Assembly: GCA_016800925.1 (NCBI GenBank)
Contig: JABCPU010000001.1
Span: 1 to 64,000, forward strand
Reading direction: 5' to 3'
DNA: 64,000 nucleotides
From: Suillus spraguei
Taxonomy: Eukaryota; Basidiomycota; Agaricomycetes; Boletales; Suillaceae
The translations under genes and the position numbers were made by a program. Under the pieces are notes generated by a model. That model saw only the letters and a program-made list of their open reading frames with translations, had not been told where the DNA came from and did no database searches. Positions 47,388 through 60,075 of the stretch are shown piece by piece. Each line of letters begins with the position of its first letter. Positions within the stretch are counted from its first letter, which is position 1.

Positions 47388-50300
47388 TTATTCATCCTCT
47401 GAGCCATTGCTGTCGTATAGCACAACGTACTCAAGGTTCTCAGGCTGGGAATGCATATCCTGCCAATCGGATCCATAGTCATCAGATGAAGGGACGCTGA
47501 CCAATGATACAGATGACCCATCAGAGGCTCCATCATCTGTCCCGTCCGTCGTAGGCTTGGACGTTGAAGCATATGATGGTTCAAATAAGTGACCAAGAGG
47601 ACCGGCAGAATGAGCGGATCTATTGTCCGGTGATGACTTTGGCATGACCATCGAGGATGATGCCAAAGAATGATCGTCAGCTTCTTCAGCTGACCGAGGA
47701 GGCTGGGCAACAGTGACACTATAAAAGTTATTAATTCAAATGCAGCGGGACACAGAACCGTACGCACTCGATCCAGATGTTAGCGCCAAACATTTGGCCT
47801 GCGCCGTCCGTCAACTTCCAGTAACTAACATATCTACCAGGAGCATCGGGTGCCTAGTAGGAATATGCTTTAGCGAACAAGTTCTGGCAGACTCGACGAA
47901 CGAACCTTCAGGTCACAGGTCCACACATCAAGGACTTTGCCGGGTTCAACGCGCCCCACTTTGACAACCATCGAGGAGTCAGCTTCAGGCGAAAAAGACT
48001 CTCCCGCAACGAACTGAATCTCAGTCGTCTCCGGCCAAGGCTGCTCCCATCGTTTAACACCCGCCAGGACTTGACAAACTCGGCACCAGGTGGAAAAATC
48101 TGACCGTCAGGAACTGTAGTATCGGACACAAAAGCACAGCTGAGAGGGGTAATTCGCGCTTCTTGCTGTTCTGTGCTAGGCGTAGCAGCTGTTTGCTCAT
48201 CCATGACACTATCAGGGAGGGTAGAGAATGCTGTACTAGAAGGAGCGGGCACTTCAGAAGCGACAGGGGACGGTGTGCGGAAACCACGTAGAAGTGCAGT
48301 AAGATCCCTGTCCGCAGAAAAGAGTGGCTCTATCATCGGTGGAGCATCAAAAGACAATGCAGGGATAGCAGGCGACACTTCCTTGAGGGACGATTCCGCG
48401 GATTTTTCAAGCCAAAGTGCTTTGACGAGAGAATTCGTAGATTCTGCCAGCTTGCCCAGATCGGTATCACCAGCCTTATCCGACTCAGCCACAGAACCGG
48501 ACAAATCTACTTCGGATTGTCTTGCTTCAGTGAAGTGTTTCATTTCTTGATTCACTCTTGGCCAAACTTCACGAAAGATATCAAGTGAAGGATTCAGGTC
48601 GAGAGGTGGCGATTTCACTTCAGTGGAAGGTCCATTGATCGTCTGAGTCAGGTCAATATGAGGTGAGGTTGATTGTTCACAGTCGACTGCGCAAGGCTGC
48701 TGGGACTTTAACAATCAGAAGTGACATCAAAAGCTAACAACTGTTACACTGACCTCAACGGGCCTGGCCGCCTGGTAGCAAGAACCAACACTTGATTTGG
48801 TGGAAGACGAGGAAGGTTCTTCACAACTAGAAGCGGGAGACTGCGGGGATTGTGGTAATTTAGCAGGAGTTAGACCATAACCCCAAGGGCCGACAGATGT
48901 TGCACTGACGTCGGAGCACTGTGCTAAAATGGCAAGAGGACTCAGAGACTCGGGAACGACAAGAGATGATTCCTGTTCTTTTTTCACAGAAATATCGGAA
49001 GAGGTTTGTGATACAGAAACGGGCGAAGATTTCGGAGGGCGAGGTTCCGAAGTCTGAGTGATCCCCTGACATGTCCTTCGAGATTGGATGAGATATGTCG
49101 TCCCGACTCTGTATACGGTAGGAATAACAGTGTCAGGAGTCTTCATCTTCAACAACGGATGAATGGAAGGGTGGACCGGGATAGGGAGGGCTTCGCAATT
49201 CTGGCACAGGTCGAAATCAGGACAGCTAGGGTGCATGCACTATACAAAATGGAATCATTAAAACATCAACATCAACGACGCCCGAGAAGTAATTACCTTA
49301 TAACGGACACCGCGAATGGTCTTCCGGCAAGCTGATGGCGCAGCTGATTATTTGTTGCTCACAATCAATAAGACAGAACTTACAATCACATGTCGCATAA
49401 TGAGCAGCTGTGTTAGTCACAGCATTCCGTATCTTCAATATTTGTAAGACGGCTTTCTTTTCACAAAAAAAAGGAACACTGACCATGAGGTCGCTCGTCT
49501 TGCTCACCCGCACAAAGCCGTGATGGGGATGTTGCTCTCCAGTAATCCTGACATCAAAGTCTTAATGCTAATCATGCTTGGTAATGGAATACATACTTGA
49601 AGCAGTTGGCACAGGTATCAAAATCTTTCAAGCAACCATTAGTACTCTCAAGATCATCCAGAAGTGCGTTTTTACCTGGACAATTGACACATTTCTAGGT
49701 AATCGTGAGTCGTAAGGAAGTGGGATGAAGAAAGCAGACTCACGAAGCGATCGCCGACAATACGAGAGTCGCACATGTTGCAAGCCGCGAAATGACGAGT
49801 CTCTAAGGTCGCCGCAGGACTATCTGCTGTAGCATTACGACTACTTTGGGAAGCATCACGTTCCCCACTTCCACTAAAGACCGTGTGAACGAACAGTGGT
49901 CCGGGTGTTTCAATGTCGAAGAATTCATGGAACGGGTTGTGCCTCTCTGCGGCACCTGACTCGATACAGGGTGTGCATAGATCATAGTCTAGGATGGAGA
50001 ATACATAAGGAGACTGCATTGTGACATGTGGACCATATAATCTTACCAGGACAATCCAGGCATTTGCGCCAGACACCATCAATGGTTTCGTTGCAACCGT
50101 CACAAACGACATTTCGGTGAATGACAGGCGGGGAATGATTAGACTCGGCATCAACAACAATTTCGGTGGACTGGGACTCTGCGGGCATTGCCGCGGCTGA
50201 CGATGTGATAGCGATTGATGGTGCAGCTTCACGCAGCTGGACAACGTGAGTTGGCCCAAAACTGAACGTATGCGTAGCACCAGATTTGGAGAAACAACTT

Positions 50301-51378
50301 GGACACTGACAGATTGTTGAGCTAAGCAAATATCATAGACAAAATAGAACTTCTCACAACATAGTGCCATGGGCATTTCACACATCCGTACCAGTTTCCA
50401 GAGAACTCGTTCCTACAAACGAAACACCAATGTGATGAAGGAGGCGCCGTTGAGACATTGGTTGTGTTGCAAGATGCCTCAGGCGAAGCAACAGGGATCT
50501 CGTTGGATATTTCCGCTCTAAAAGGGGTCTGGCGATGAGATGCATCGAGTTGTGTTGAAGCATTGGATTCGCCAAAAGTATTGACCATGATACGATCGAT
50601 ATCTTTCCTGAAAGATGCCAAGAGTGTTTCCATTTCCGACTTCCCCTTGGCGACCGAGCAACATGGCTGAGAAGGGGTCGCTTGTGGCAAGAGAGAGGGA
50701 AAATTTGAAAGAGTGTGTTGTCTGGAGAAAGCAGGTGGTTCTCGGAATATGATAGGTGGTGGCGGCGGAATGAACGAAGGGGAGATTGGAGGCCTGAGGA
50801 AGCCAGGACGTTCAAGGACAGGAAGTGCTCTAGAAGGTGGAGGTGGATGAGCCGCTTTGAATGCTAAAAACTCCTGGAAACCTTTGTCGAAGGATGACGT
50901 GGGTGGCAAGTTAGGTGGTGCAGAAGTCGTCGGTAAAAGTGCAGGAGGCGGGGGGATCGCCATGAAGGACAAAGGACTGGGAACCTCCTGAGAATCCTCG
51001 GCTGTTGCGCTAGGCACTTTGTGAAAAGTCTCGTCAAAGATAGAGAACCTGAGCAGTGGGTTGGGCCAGCGCCTGCGCAAAGGGGCAATACGAGTGTCGT
51101 ACTCCTCTGCGTTATGGACCTCCTTTCCAATTAGAATACGAGATGGTTTAGACGCGTCAGGAGAGAAAATGAGTTTGGAAAGATAATAATTATGGCTTAT
51201 AGGAAATATGCGATACAGCTGCAAATGCGAAACGTCAGCGCTTCAGTAAGGAGAACAGATAAGTGAAGAGCAGTAAGCATACCTGCTGGTGAATCTCCTC
51301 GTATGTAGGGAACAAGACAGTCCCTGAGAAAGAAAACTTGCGAGTCTCATTCCTATAAGTTGCCTTTACTGTGAACAT
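47388..51378 (-). CDS. NBR1: NBR1-like selective autophagy receptor (PB1, ZZ fingers, Ig-like FW domain)
   Basis: ATG at 51378; at least eight exons (for example 51378-51283, then from 51218). An N-terminal PB1-like domain (MFTVKATYRNETRKFSFSG ... HNAEEYDTRIAPLRRRW) is followed by a Pro-rich linker. ZZ-type zinc fingers come next: CFVCRNEFSGNWYGCVKCP, CDGCNETIDGVWRKCLDCP with DYDLCTPC, CNMCDSRIVGDRFV, and CPDFDLCQNCEALPI. After a disordered stretch comes the NBR1 (FW) domain, CAFVSDTTVPDGQIFPPGAE ... FVKSWRV and PGKVLDVWTCDL, then an acidic C terminus. NBR1 proteins link cargo to Atg8; the FW domain binds some cargoes. Near 48039-48043 one base seems missing after LNDGS, before PWPETTEIQFVAGESF. 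No UBA domain was seen. Confidence 0.85.
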
Positions 51379-52474
51379 GGTAGCGACGTTCAAGAGGAGT
51401 TGGGGCGCCCGCAGCTTACGCAGTGATTTATATTGATCACGCCGTGACAGACCAAGGAAACGTGACGCATTGTGACGTCGAATACTCTCGCCTCGAGTAG
51501 AGTCGCAATTATCCAAATTCAATACATGCATCATGACATGATAATAATGTATTGTTCCTGCTGTACCACGTTCACGTTTCTACACTGATCGCCCCATCGA
51601 TGGGCAAACGCCCTGCAACTTGATTATCGCGCCGCGACATTCGCCAGCTCTACGTAATACATCCCGAATAGTGAATATGATACCAGTTTCCGCATGACCT
51701 CTGCGTTCCAAACCGCCTTGATGTGCTCCCAAGGGTACCATATTGCTGGCGGCTGACATCAGGCGCCCTCGAAGTGGACTCCACTAAGTTGCGCACGGTG
51801 ATCATTCAAATTGGCGGAAATCCCCATTGATCTTGAGATTACATCAATGTATGACATAGCCTGATGATATTCAATGGTGATGGTGTAAACGGTTCTGTAC
51901 TACTCCGGGTTATTGGAGGCCATCATGGGAATTTCAAGCTCATTAAGACGCTCCTGAAGAAGCTGGATGGAGTCGACGTGAGGACAGAAATTCACAGAAA
52001 GTATAAGCGCAAAAGATTCATACCTCTAGATCATGTGTTCGAGCATCCATGCCATTGCTTCGACGGAACATTGACTTGCAAGATCGCCCTCGTTCTCCCA
52101 GTCATTGTAGTAGGAGACGTTCTGTTTACAATTTTCGGTCTCAATTCGCTAGATGGGCTAACAGGGATGCGCGGCAACATTCGCTGATTTGTATAAAGCG
52201 CCAGATCACCGCAGCACTGACTGATATGATGGGCAACAAGGAGAGAAAATGACAAACATACTTGAAACATACTAGTAAGCACCGCTTGCAACCACCCAAA
52301 AGCGGAGTGGCTCGATCGGCTGTTTGCGGAAAGAGTGTTAAATTTTGGTTCGCCGTAACACGGCAAGATGTTTGTGCACCTCTTTCTCTCACTTCGACCT
52401 TGAAGCCCGTGCTTACTGGGACAGGTTCCTTCAATCAAGGACCTCTATATATATTTGTCTAGAAAATATCAGTG
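51379..52474. other. Intergenic region between NBR1 and PIC2
   Basis: About 1.1 kb holding both divergent promoters. A short possible minus-strand pair of exons near 52080-51890 (ending LQERLNELEIPMMASNNPE, with a GTATGA...CAG intron) might be part of a small coiled-coil protein, but I could not support it further. Confidence 0.35.
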
Positions 52475-53633
52475 ATGTCGCATCTAGCACCGACTGGCAA
52501 GTGGGACGCAAGGTATTTATTTTCTTGTATCATGCGGAATTGGTTTTCATTTTGTGCTTTTCGAAGATACCTTGGTCCTGTCCCTCACGACTCTTCATAC
52601 TATGCCAAGTGCATGCTTGGTGGTGTCCTTGCATGTGGCATCACTCATGCTGGTATCACACCTCTTGACGTGGCCAAGTGTAATATGCAGGTCAGTCTAT
52701 CTAGTCCTTCCAGGCCCGGTGTCGTGTCTCATAACTTTTTCGAACAGGTAAATCCTACAAAATACAAGGGTCTCACATCTGGTCTTGCAACCCTCCTTCG
52801 TGAGGAGGGTCAGACCGGTATCTGGAAAGGCTTTGGTCCCACCTTTGTCGGTTACTCGTTACAGGGCATGTTCAAGTACGGTCTCTATGAAGTGTTCAAG
52901 GACCAGTACATGAACTTGGCTGGCGAGGAGCTTTCCAACAAATATAAGCCCGCCATCTGGCTCGCTGGTTCCGCATCGGCGGAGGTCTTTGCTGACATTG
53001 CTCTTTGCCCTCTCGAGATGACGAAAGTCAAGATCCAAACCAGCCCTAGCGGCACGTTCCCCACTGCCTTTGGTGCTGCCCTCGCAGAAATGAGTAAGAC
53101 CAAGGTTGAAACACGCTACCCCTTCGGTTCCCTTGTTCCCCTCTGGTCCCGTCAGGTTAGAATGAGCGCCTTTTCCGATTGCAATGTTCATAACTTTTTC
53201 TTACAGATCCCTTACACCATGGCCAAGTTCTTCTTCTTTGAGAAGATCGTTCAGGTCTTCTACACTCGCGTTTTCACCGAACCCAAGGAGTCATATGCCA
53301 AGACCACTCAACTTGGAGTCACTTTTGCTTCCGGTTACCTCGCTGGTGTTGTCTGCGCTATTGTCTCCCACCCAGCTGACTCTGTCGTCTCCCTCATGGG
53401 CAAGCCTGCAAACAAGGGCAAGAGTATTGGCACGATCGCCTCAGAAACTGGTTTCGTCGCACTTGCAACAAAGGGTCTCGGCACCCGTGTATTGATGATT
53501 GGTACTCTTACCGGTACGTGCACATTGTCCTTTGCTCAAAATAGCTTACCAATACGTTAATCAAGGTTTCCAATGGTGGATCTACGACTCATTCAAGGCA
53601 TCGATGGGTCTCGGCACCACTGGTGGCAAGTAA
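52475..53633 (+). CDS. PIC2: Mitochondrial phosphate carrier (PIC2 type)
   Basis: Exons 52475-52512, 52567-52690, 52748-53155, 53207-53513 and 53566-53633, all in frame. SLC25-family carrier of the mitochondrial inner membrane, importing phosphate (copper too, in yeast Pic2p). Three repeat units with the P-X-[DE]-X-X-[KR] signatures: TPLDVAKCNMQ, CPLEMTKVKIQ and HPADSVVSLM, the last being a family-typical variation. PIC2-like blocks FVGYSLQGMFKYGLYEVFK, PLWSRQIPYTMAKFFFFEK and GFQWWIYDSFKASMGLGTTG fix the subfamily. The short first exon and the ATG at 52475 give normal length. Confidence 0.93.
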
Positions 53634-55745
53634 ACTGCTCGATTGTCTGCATTGGTGGCGTCTGCGCTAGTAGTCAGTGCCCACATCCAGTTTTTGATTC
53701 GTTCGTCTGACCATCATGCAGGAGGACTTATAGATCGTTTCTGGCAGTATACAGTTAGTTTACATTCATTCCCTTGTGATCCGTATTGCTATCCATTTAC
53801 CCCGTACAGTCCGTACACTCCTTACCATGCAATAGATCACGATCATCTTACGCTAATGCTACTGCATCCTCTTCAGAAGTCTGCACCTAGGGTGATTTTT
53901 GAGCGAGTTTTGCTGCGTTATAAAAGCCCATTGAGCAAATTCGAAATGTTGAATCCTACGAAATCACGTGACATTAGGGTGCAACAGATTAACAATTCAA
54001 CGAGAAAAGAAAAAAAGTGCAATATCAAAGTGAGGATCATTAGCCTAATGCACGTTATAATATTTACAGCTACCTTCATATCGATAGACCAGATTTCATT
54101 TTGTTCCCCTCACCGCTTTTGTTTAGTTGTGGAGCTAAAAGGGTCCCACTTGTTACGATATTTGGGCGCGCGAAGTATCCTAGAATGGCCACCCGTCCGA
54201 CTGCCTGACACAATTGCAGTACTCTTGAGACTTGCCGCCATGCCTGGAAACCTCCGTCACATTCCAGCACAGCGATGGTTGACCATGTCTGCTCGTATGA
54301 CATCTGGTAGCATAACACGAGCTACTCATACAAGCCACCGAACTGTTAACCTTGAAGTTCTTCGGTTCTCTCGTCTCACAAGCCAACTGAGTGGACGTCC
54401 TCGTGCTCACGGCAACGGATGCTTCAGTAAGTGAATCAAGCCTGCAGTGCAGAGGTGGTTATTTCCCTAACTCCCTTACTAGTATCTGTTGTCATGTATC
54501 AAGCGCACCCCAGACCTATTGCAGTCTGAACTTCAACATATGCATATGCTACGTCAGGCAATGGGTGTTGAAGTTTCACCATTGAATGAACTATGACAAG
54601 ACATGGCTTCACGCGCAAACGTGTATGCAGGTTTTCACTAGTTGCATTTTATTAGGGTCCCATCTTTGCATAGACGCGCGAGGAGAAATCGATAAAAGAA
54701 ATGTCGAGGGGAAGCTAAAGTTGAATTCGACTGACATGTCCCCCAGTATTCAGCGGAATCAAGACAGTAATATCTGAAACAGCTGAAGGATCAGATTCTC
54801 AAGTTTCAGATGACCATAATGATAAAAATTCTTCCCTCACTGACAGGCTGCTGAGATTGCTGACTTGGAGCCGGAACAGAAAAAGGATGAGACAAGATCT
54901 ACTGCGGTGGCATGTTTTCGACGACGTGGATGAAGGAATGGGTGGGAAGCATATTGAACCAGTATCCAGCACGAGGAAAGCGCTGTCGAAGTATTGCTCG
55001 CTGCTCCTCTTCATTAAGAGTAGAAGTTTGAGAATAACTGGAATCAGCCATGAGATTGTTGGGGATCCTGCACTTGACCAACGAGTGTTATATATGTTTG
55101 TCCATCAGTGGAAGGTGGATTTGGTCAGATCACCCTGAAATCACAGACGGTTATTCAAAAAGATGAGAAAGCCGTGATGCTAATGACCAGGCTGAGAGCA
55201 TGGGGCCGAGTAACACTGAACTTGCATCACTATGAGGGATCAGCGCTTCAGCATGGTGAATTGTGAAGATAATAGTATAGCAGTATACATAGTAGCACAA
55301 GATCGTCAATCAATAGTTGTATGCTGCGAGAGGTGACAGACGCTCGTCATCGACCAATAAGAGCATGAAGCGAGCAAGACTCCATTCTAGGACAATTCAC
55401 GCGCCCAAATATATTTTATTTGTACAGCTCCACAAATTTAGCGGTAAAGGGAACAGATCTGGGCTAGGTAGCTGTAAAAGTGAAACCGTTCTGTAGATGT
55501 GTGGCTCACTCATTGGCTTTGGCCGGCCCACAGCTTGAAGCCGGTCATCGCCGATTCGCTAGTCAAAGTTAATTACATAAATTTGTTTGATTTACTGGTG
55601 TACTTGCTTCGTGGCTTGACTTGTACTTCACGCATATGTATGTACTATTTGTGTACCGGACAGACCCGCGGACACGTCACCCAAACCAGATGGGCCCTCC
55701 TTTTAAAAACAATCAGCTCAAGTCCACGTCGCAAGTACTTTCATA
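53634..55745. other. Intergenic region, no gene recognised
   Basis: About 2.1 kb. Several open frames (for example from 53643) have no recognisable domains, and their composition looks non-coding. I see no repeat family shared with the rest of the window. Confidence 0.45.
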
Positions 55746-56608
55746 ATGTCTTACGCTCTCCTTGCGTCTACGCGATATGACCCCTTTTTGCTTTCATGTG
55801 CTTGGAATAATGATATAGACGGGCCATCACCTTATCTCCTCCTTCATTACCAAGCAGACCGTCTCATCGCATCTGCTGCCCTCAATCATCAGGCTTTCCC
55901 ACATGGAACCACTTTTTCCAATGTCAAGGCATTATGCGACAAGGTTGTCCGCGAGCATAACATTGAGGGAGAAACTGCGTTGAAGGTATTATCATTTTAT
56001 ACGGGATTTATGAAACATTAACTTACGGTCTCTCACACCAGATTCGTGTCGTTTTGAATCCTCCTGGAGAGCTTTCTGCTACTGTATCCCCCGCGACAGC
56101 TTTCGCAAGCGATCCAACCCTCCCATCTCTCTTCAATCCCGTAGCGGACATACCCCTTACGCCCGTCCTCACCATTCATATTGATACCCAGCCAACATCA
56201 GACACCATATCATTGAAGACAACTGATAGGCGGGCATATGACGACGCACGTGTACGAGCTGGCCTCCAACCTGTAGGCTCGTTAGACCCACCAGCCAACG
56301 ATGCACCTGATGATGTCATCCTGTACAATACTCGGAATCATGTCACTGAGTCATCTGTGTGTAATGTATCATTCTATCGCAACGGTCGTTGGGTCACTCC
56401 CCCTTTGGCCGCTGGTTGCATATCTGGCGTTCTGCGACGATGGCTCATTGAACAACACCGCATTTTTGAAGCAGTAGAGGACGAGCTTACACTTGATAGC
56501 ATCAAGGATGATGAGTGGGTACTTGTTTCCAACGGTGTCACTGGTTGTCGTTTAGGGCGGATTAAATTGCATACTTCAAACCAGATCGGTGATTATGTCA
56601 AGGATTAG
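55746..56608 (+). CDS. ABZ2: Aminodeoxychorismate lyase (PLP class IV)
   Basis: Exons 55746-55985 and 56042-56608, phase-0 intron. Converts 4-amino-4-deoxychorismate to p-aminobenzoate and pyruvate in folate synthesis. Family features: RYDPFLLSCAWN near the N terminus, the HYQADRLIASAALN helix, ILYNTRNHVTESSVCNVSFY (the substrate/PLP-binding loop with the class IV Glu), and RWVTPPLAAGCISGVLRRWL. The Lys Schiff-base position is not certain by eye. Convergent with UTP13, stops 61 bp apart. Confidence 0.85.
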
Positions 56609-56669
56609 ACTACTTTTGATGGTTTGCTGGAAATACAATGTATGAACTGACCTCTGTATCTATGTGTAT

Positions 56670-59600
56670 CTATGAACTGACCTCTGTATCTACCTCCATG
56701 GTATCTGCGTCCTGGCCATCAAACATTCCGTCATCCATCTCGCTCAGGATATAGTCCACCACGAAACTATCCTGAACAAGGCGGTCCATTCTGGAGAGAT
56801 GCCGTTCAGTGTATGGAATCATACCATCAACGAGTTCCTTCAGTGCAGTATTGCCGCTCGGTGTACTTTTCATACTCTCTTGACCGGAAGATTGTAAGAT
56901 ACCTTCCTGAGCTTCATCCGTAAATGCCGCTATAACATCGTCCGCCGATCTCAGCTTCATAACTGCATACAACACCCCTTGCGCCACTCCGCTTGTCTTG
57001 GCATTGGGATTCCAGTCACGAACATAGCGTAAGAGGCGGGCAAGATCAGACCCGCCAAGGGTCCGTAGCACCTCATCAACTGCACGGTTACCAGTTACCG
57101 ACGATGCATCAGCTGCGGATTCCGATGGGCTGGCACGAATATCTTTAAATAGGGATAACAATCTCCCAGGCTGTTGCATAGCGAGGGCAAGTTGTATAGC
57201 TTTGCGATAGTCATGAAGGGACAGATAATTCATGAAATCTTGCTCCCTGACGAAGAAAACCATGAGCTTGAACAGGATATACATGATGACGTTCAAACCT
57301 CAAGACTAGCTCGGAACGTTTAGCCTCGTTCTCCCGTTCCTGTTCCTCAGTGCAATCTTGCCAGAATGTCACTATAGAGTCCGCTGCTGCAGACACAATC
57401 GTACGCTCATCCGTGCTGACGGCGAGTGCCCAAACCTGCAGGTGGATCAACTTCAACTAAAATCAAAGAGCGAGCAATCTTACCTTGTCTTCGTGATTGT
57501 CCATGGTAGCCGTACACTCCTCTTCGCGTACATTCCACAGTTTGACAAGGCCGTCGGATGCTGATGTGACGAGCTGCATGCCGTGATTGATAAAATCAAC
57601 TCTCAACACCGAGTTGGTATGTCCCTCGAACGTTTTCACGCAAGTGAAATCCTCCAAGTTCCACAATTTTACAGTTTTATCGCCGCTTCCGGTTGCGAGG
57701 ACGCGCTCCGAGCGACCAAACTTGACCGTCCAAATACCCCGCTTGTGGCCTTTACAGGTTCCCAGTAGCTTGATCTCTCCATGGGCGGAGCGGTCTCCAC
57801 TTGCACGGGAAAAGTCAATTTCATATACTTTAGCTGTGCGATCTTGCGATCCAGATGCCAAGAGGCGATCATTGGGTGCGACATCGAGAGAATTAATGTC
57901 TTTCTCGTGTGCTTTATGAGTGGTCAAACTCTTGCACTTCATTAGGCTTTGGTCATGCTGGGAGGCATCAAAAACCAGCGGCACATCGCCGATATACCAC
58001 ATCTTAATCGTGCGGTCCTGACTGCCGCTAAACATGAATTGCACACCCGTGGTGTCACCTTCGCCAGAAGTTCGCGACATTGCGATGGTGCCTACGCTTT
58101 CTGCATGACCTTCGCAGATAGCAACGCAGCCCCACTCTGTCGGCAGGTCGTCGTTCGGAGATGCAGGTGCCCATAATCGAACAGAGCGATCTTTGCTTCC
58201 ACTCGCAAAGAGTTTGCCTCCCGCGCCATGGTCAAGCGATAACACGATTTCTGTGTGACCAGCCAAAAGCCGCGCATCTAGCCCTGCAGTTGAATAAACC
58301 CGGATGAGGGATGAATTTGTAGCGAATGCAATGTGAGAATCGATAGATTTGGGGGCATTTGGAGACAGGAAGACTGCATCTACGATCTCGTCGTTGAAAC
58401 CGATGAGTTGCCGACGCAGACTTCGGGTGTTCAAGTCGTAGAACAGGATATTCTGGTCTGCATGTATCGAGACGATCGTCGATATTAACGGCAAGTAGCT
58501 GAAAACGTGCTGTTAGTGACAAAGTACTCAGGAGGGGGACTTATACTAACACAGCTTCTACAATCTGACGCTGCTCCTCTTGATCTTCAGCCTGTTGGTC
58601 TACCACCTGGTTGAGGGAATATAAGCGGATGAATCCTTTACGTTCCATATCCGGATGATACCTTTCTCCCCAGCAGTGTAGAAACGCAGTTGGGAAGCAC
58701 TACTACTAGGAACCAAGTCCCCAACCTCCAACAATCCAACTGCTTCAACGCGTTCCATAACAGGAATAGTCTGAGCCAGTACAGGTGAATTGCTTTTCCC
58801 TTTTCCTTTGGCGGCTTCTGCAGATTTTGCCCCAGACGACTTTGCGTGCAAGTTCCACACCAAAACAACAGAGTCTCTCCCCCCGCTTATAAGCCATTTT
58901 CCGTCAGGAGTCACGTCCAAACCCCGAGGAACAGAAACGTGCCCTTCGAGAACAGCAATCGGACGTAGCGCACCTTGATCCCCCTTGCTTGCTGTTGCCG
59001 TTAAATCAAATATTCGTATGCGAGTGTCCACGAGGCGGTGATGAGTTGGAGTATTTTTTGTGGAACCACGACAGAAGGGTCTCGGGGGAAGTTGAACTTT
59101 AACGCGCTCACAATGCCGCCATGCCCTTTGAAGATATGAGTGACATAGCCACGTTTGATGTCCCAAACCTTGACAACACCATCCGCAGAGCCCGAAGCAA
59201 GATATGTGGAAGATGGATCGATGGTGCAGACGTGCACGGGGGCATCATGTGCACGAGCAACCACCCGAATGGGGTGGATTTTATTTTTTGTGGCAGCAGT
59301 GGGGATTTCGTACACACGTAAAGAAGGAGCAGAAGTGAATACGATCAGTTGCGAAGCCGATGGGGTCAAGCACAGCGAAGTGATTGATTGAGTATCCTAG
59401 ATTTATTCAATCATCAATTATGGCGTTTCCTAGCGTTTTGAGGGCGGAATAACTCACCCCTGCAAACCGACATATTTCTTCGCCCGTCAGAATATTGGTG
59501 AGCAAAGCTTCCTCTGCAACACAAGTAACAAGTCTGCTCCCATCACCAGAGACCGCGACAGATCCGCACGTATGAAGCGGTCCAATGGAACGCTTGTTTT

Positions 59601-59697
59601 TGTAGCTGCTCAAAAACTCAGAACGATAGCGCATAGAGGCAGCACGCGAAGCAACTCACACTGTTTTCAATCTGGATCTGCCACCTGTAGACGCCAT
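56670..59697 (-). CDS. UTP13: UTP13 (TBL3) WD40 protein of the U3 small-subunit processome
   Basis: Exons 59697-59660, 59608-59458, 59396-58551, 58498-57484, 57435-57299 and 57246-56670. It encodes two WD40 propellers and the C-terminal Utp13 helical domain. Examples are YLASGSADGVVKVWD, WLISGGRDSVVLVWNL, FASGSKDRSVRLW, LASGSQDRTAKVYE, LATGSGDKTVKLWNLE and VTSASDGLVKLWN. The C-terminal domain has NYLSLHDYRKAIQLALAMQQ, LLRYVRDWNPNAKTSGVAQ and MDRLVQDSFVVDYIL. It acts in the nucleolus in the UTP-B complex during 18S rRNA maturation. Two frame breaks are seen: near 59028-59034 (between LITAS and DTRIRIFDL) and near 58655 (between KGIIRIWN and ERKGFIRLYSLNQ). Since the family is essential in yeast, assembly errors are likely. 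Confidence 0.92.
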
Positions 59698-60075
59698 CTA
59701 ATGTAACTTCGGGTTGACTTGAGTGCATATACTCAAAATTCACTCAAGTCTATTTGGTTTTGTATCCGCTAATTTCCTTTTTGAACTGCTCGTCCACTCC
59801 GCAAGCGGCAAATATACATGTTCGGACATCCTAGAATACTTCATGTGTACCGATATATTGAGAAAGTAAAGAAGGTTTGTAGAATATGTTGAGTCCATAA
59901 TGAGTCCCAGTGCAAAGTGGCTGAAAATTTGAGAAGGAATCTCCAGTGCTCGTGGAAGGATGAACAGACAAGGAGTTCGGATTTCAAGTCACGCCAACGA
60001 TCTAAACGTGCTACAAGTATGATCAATGGGTCAATATTCATTCATCAAATGAATACGAGAAGGGACGAACATACC
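59698..60075. other. Intergenic region between UTP13 and forkhead gene
   Basis: About 380 bp, UTP13 promoter and forkhead 3' flank. No gene is seen. Confidence 0.4.

Noticed and set aside
53643..54434. 263-codon plus-strand frame after the phosphate carrier
   Set aside because: No recognisable domain and no supporting splice or start context; it begins just past the PIC2 stop and is probably 3' flank.
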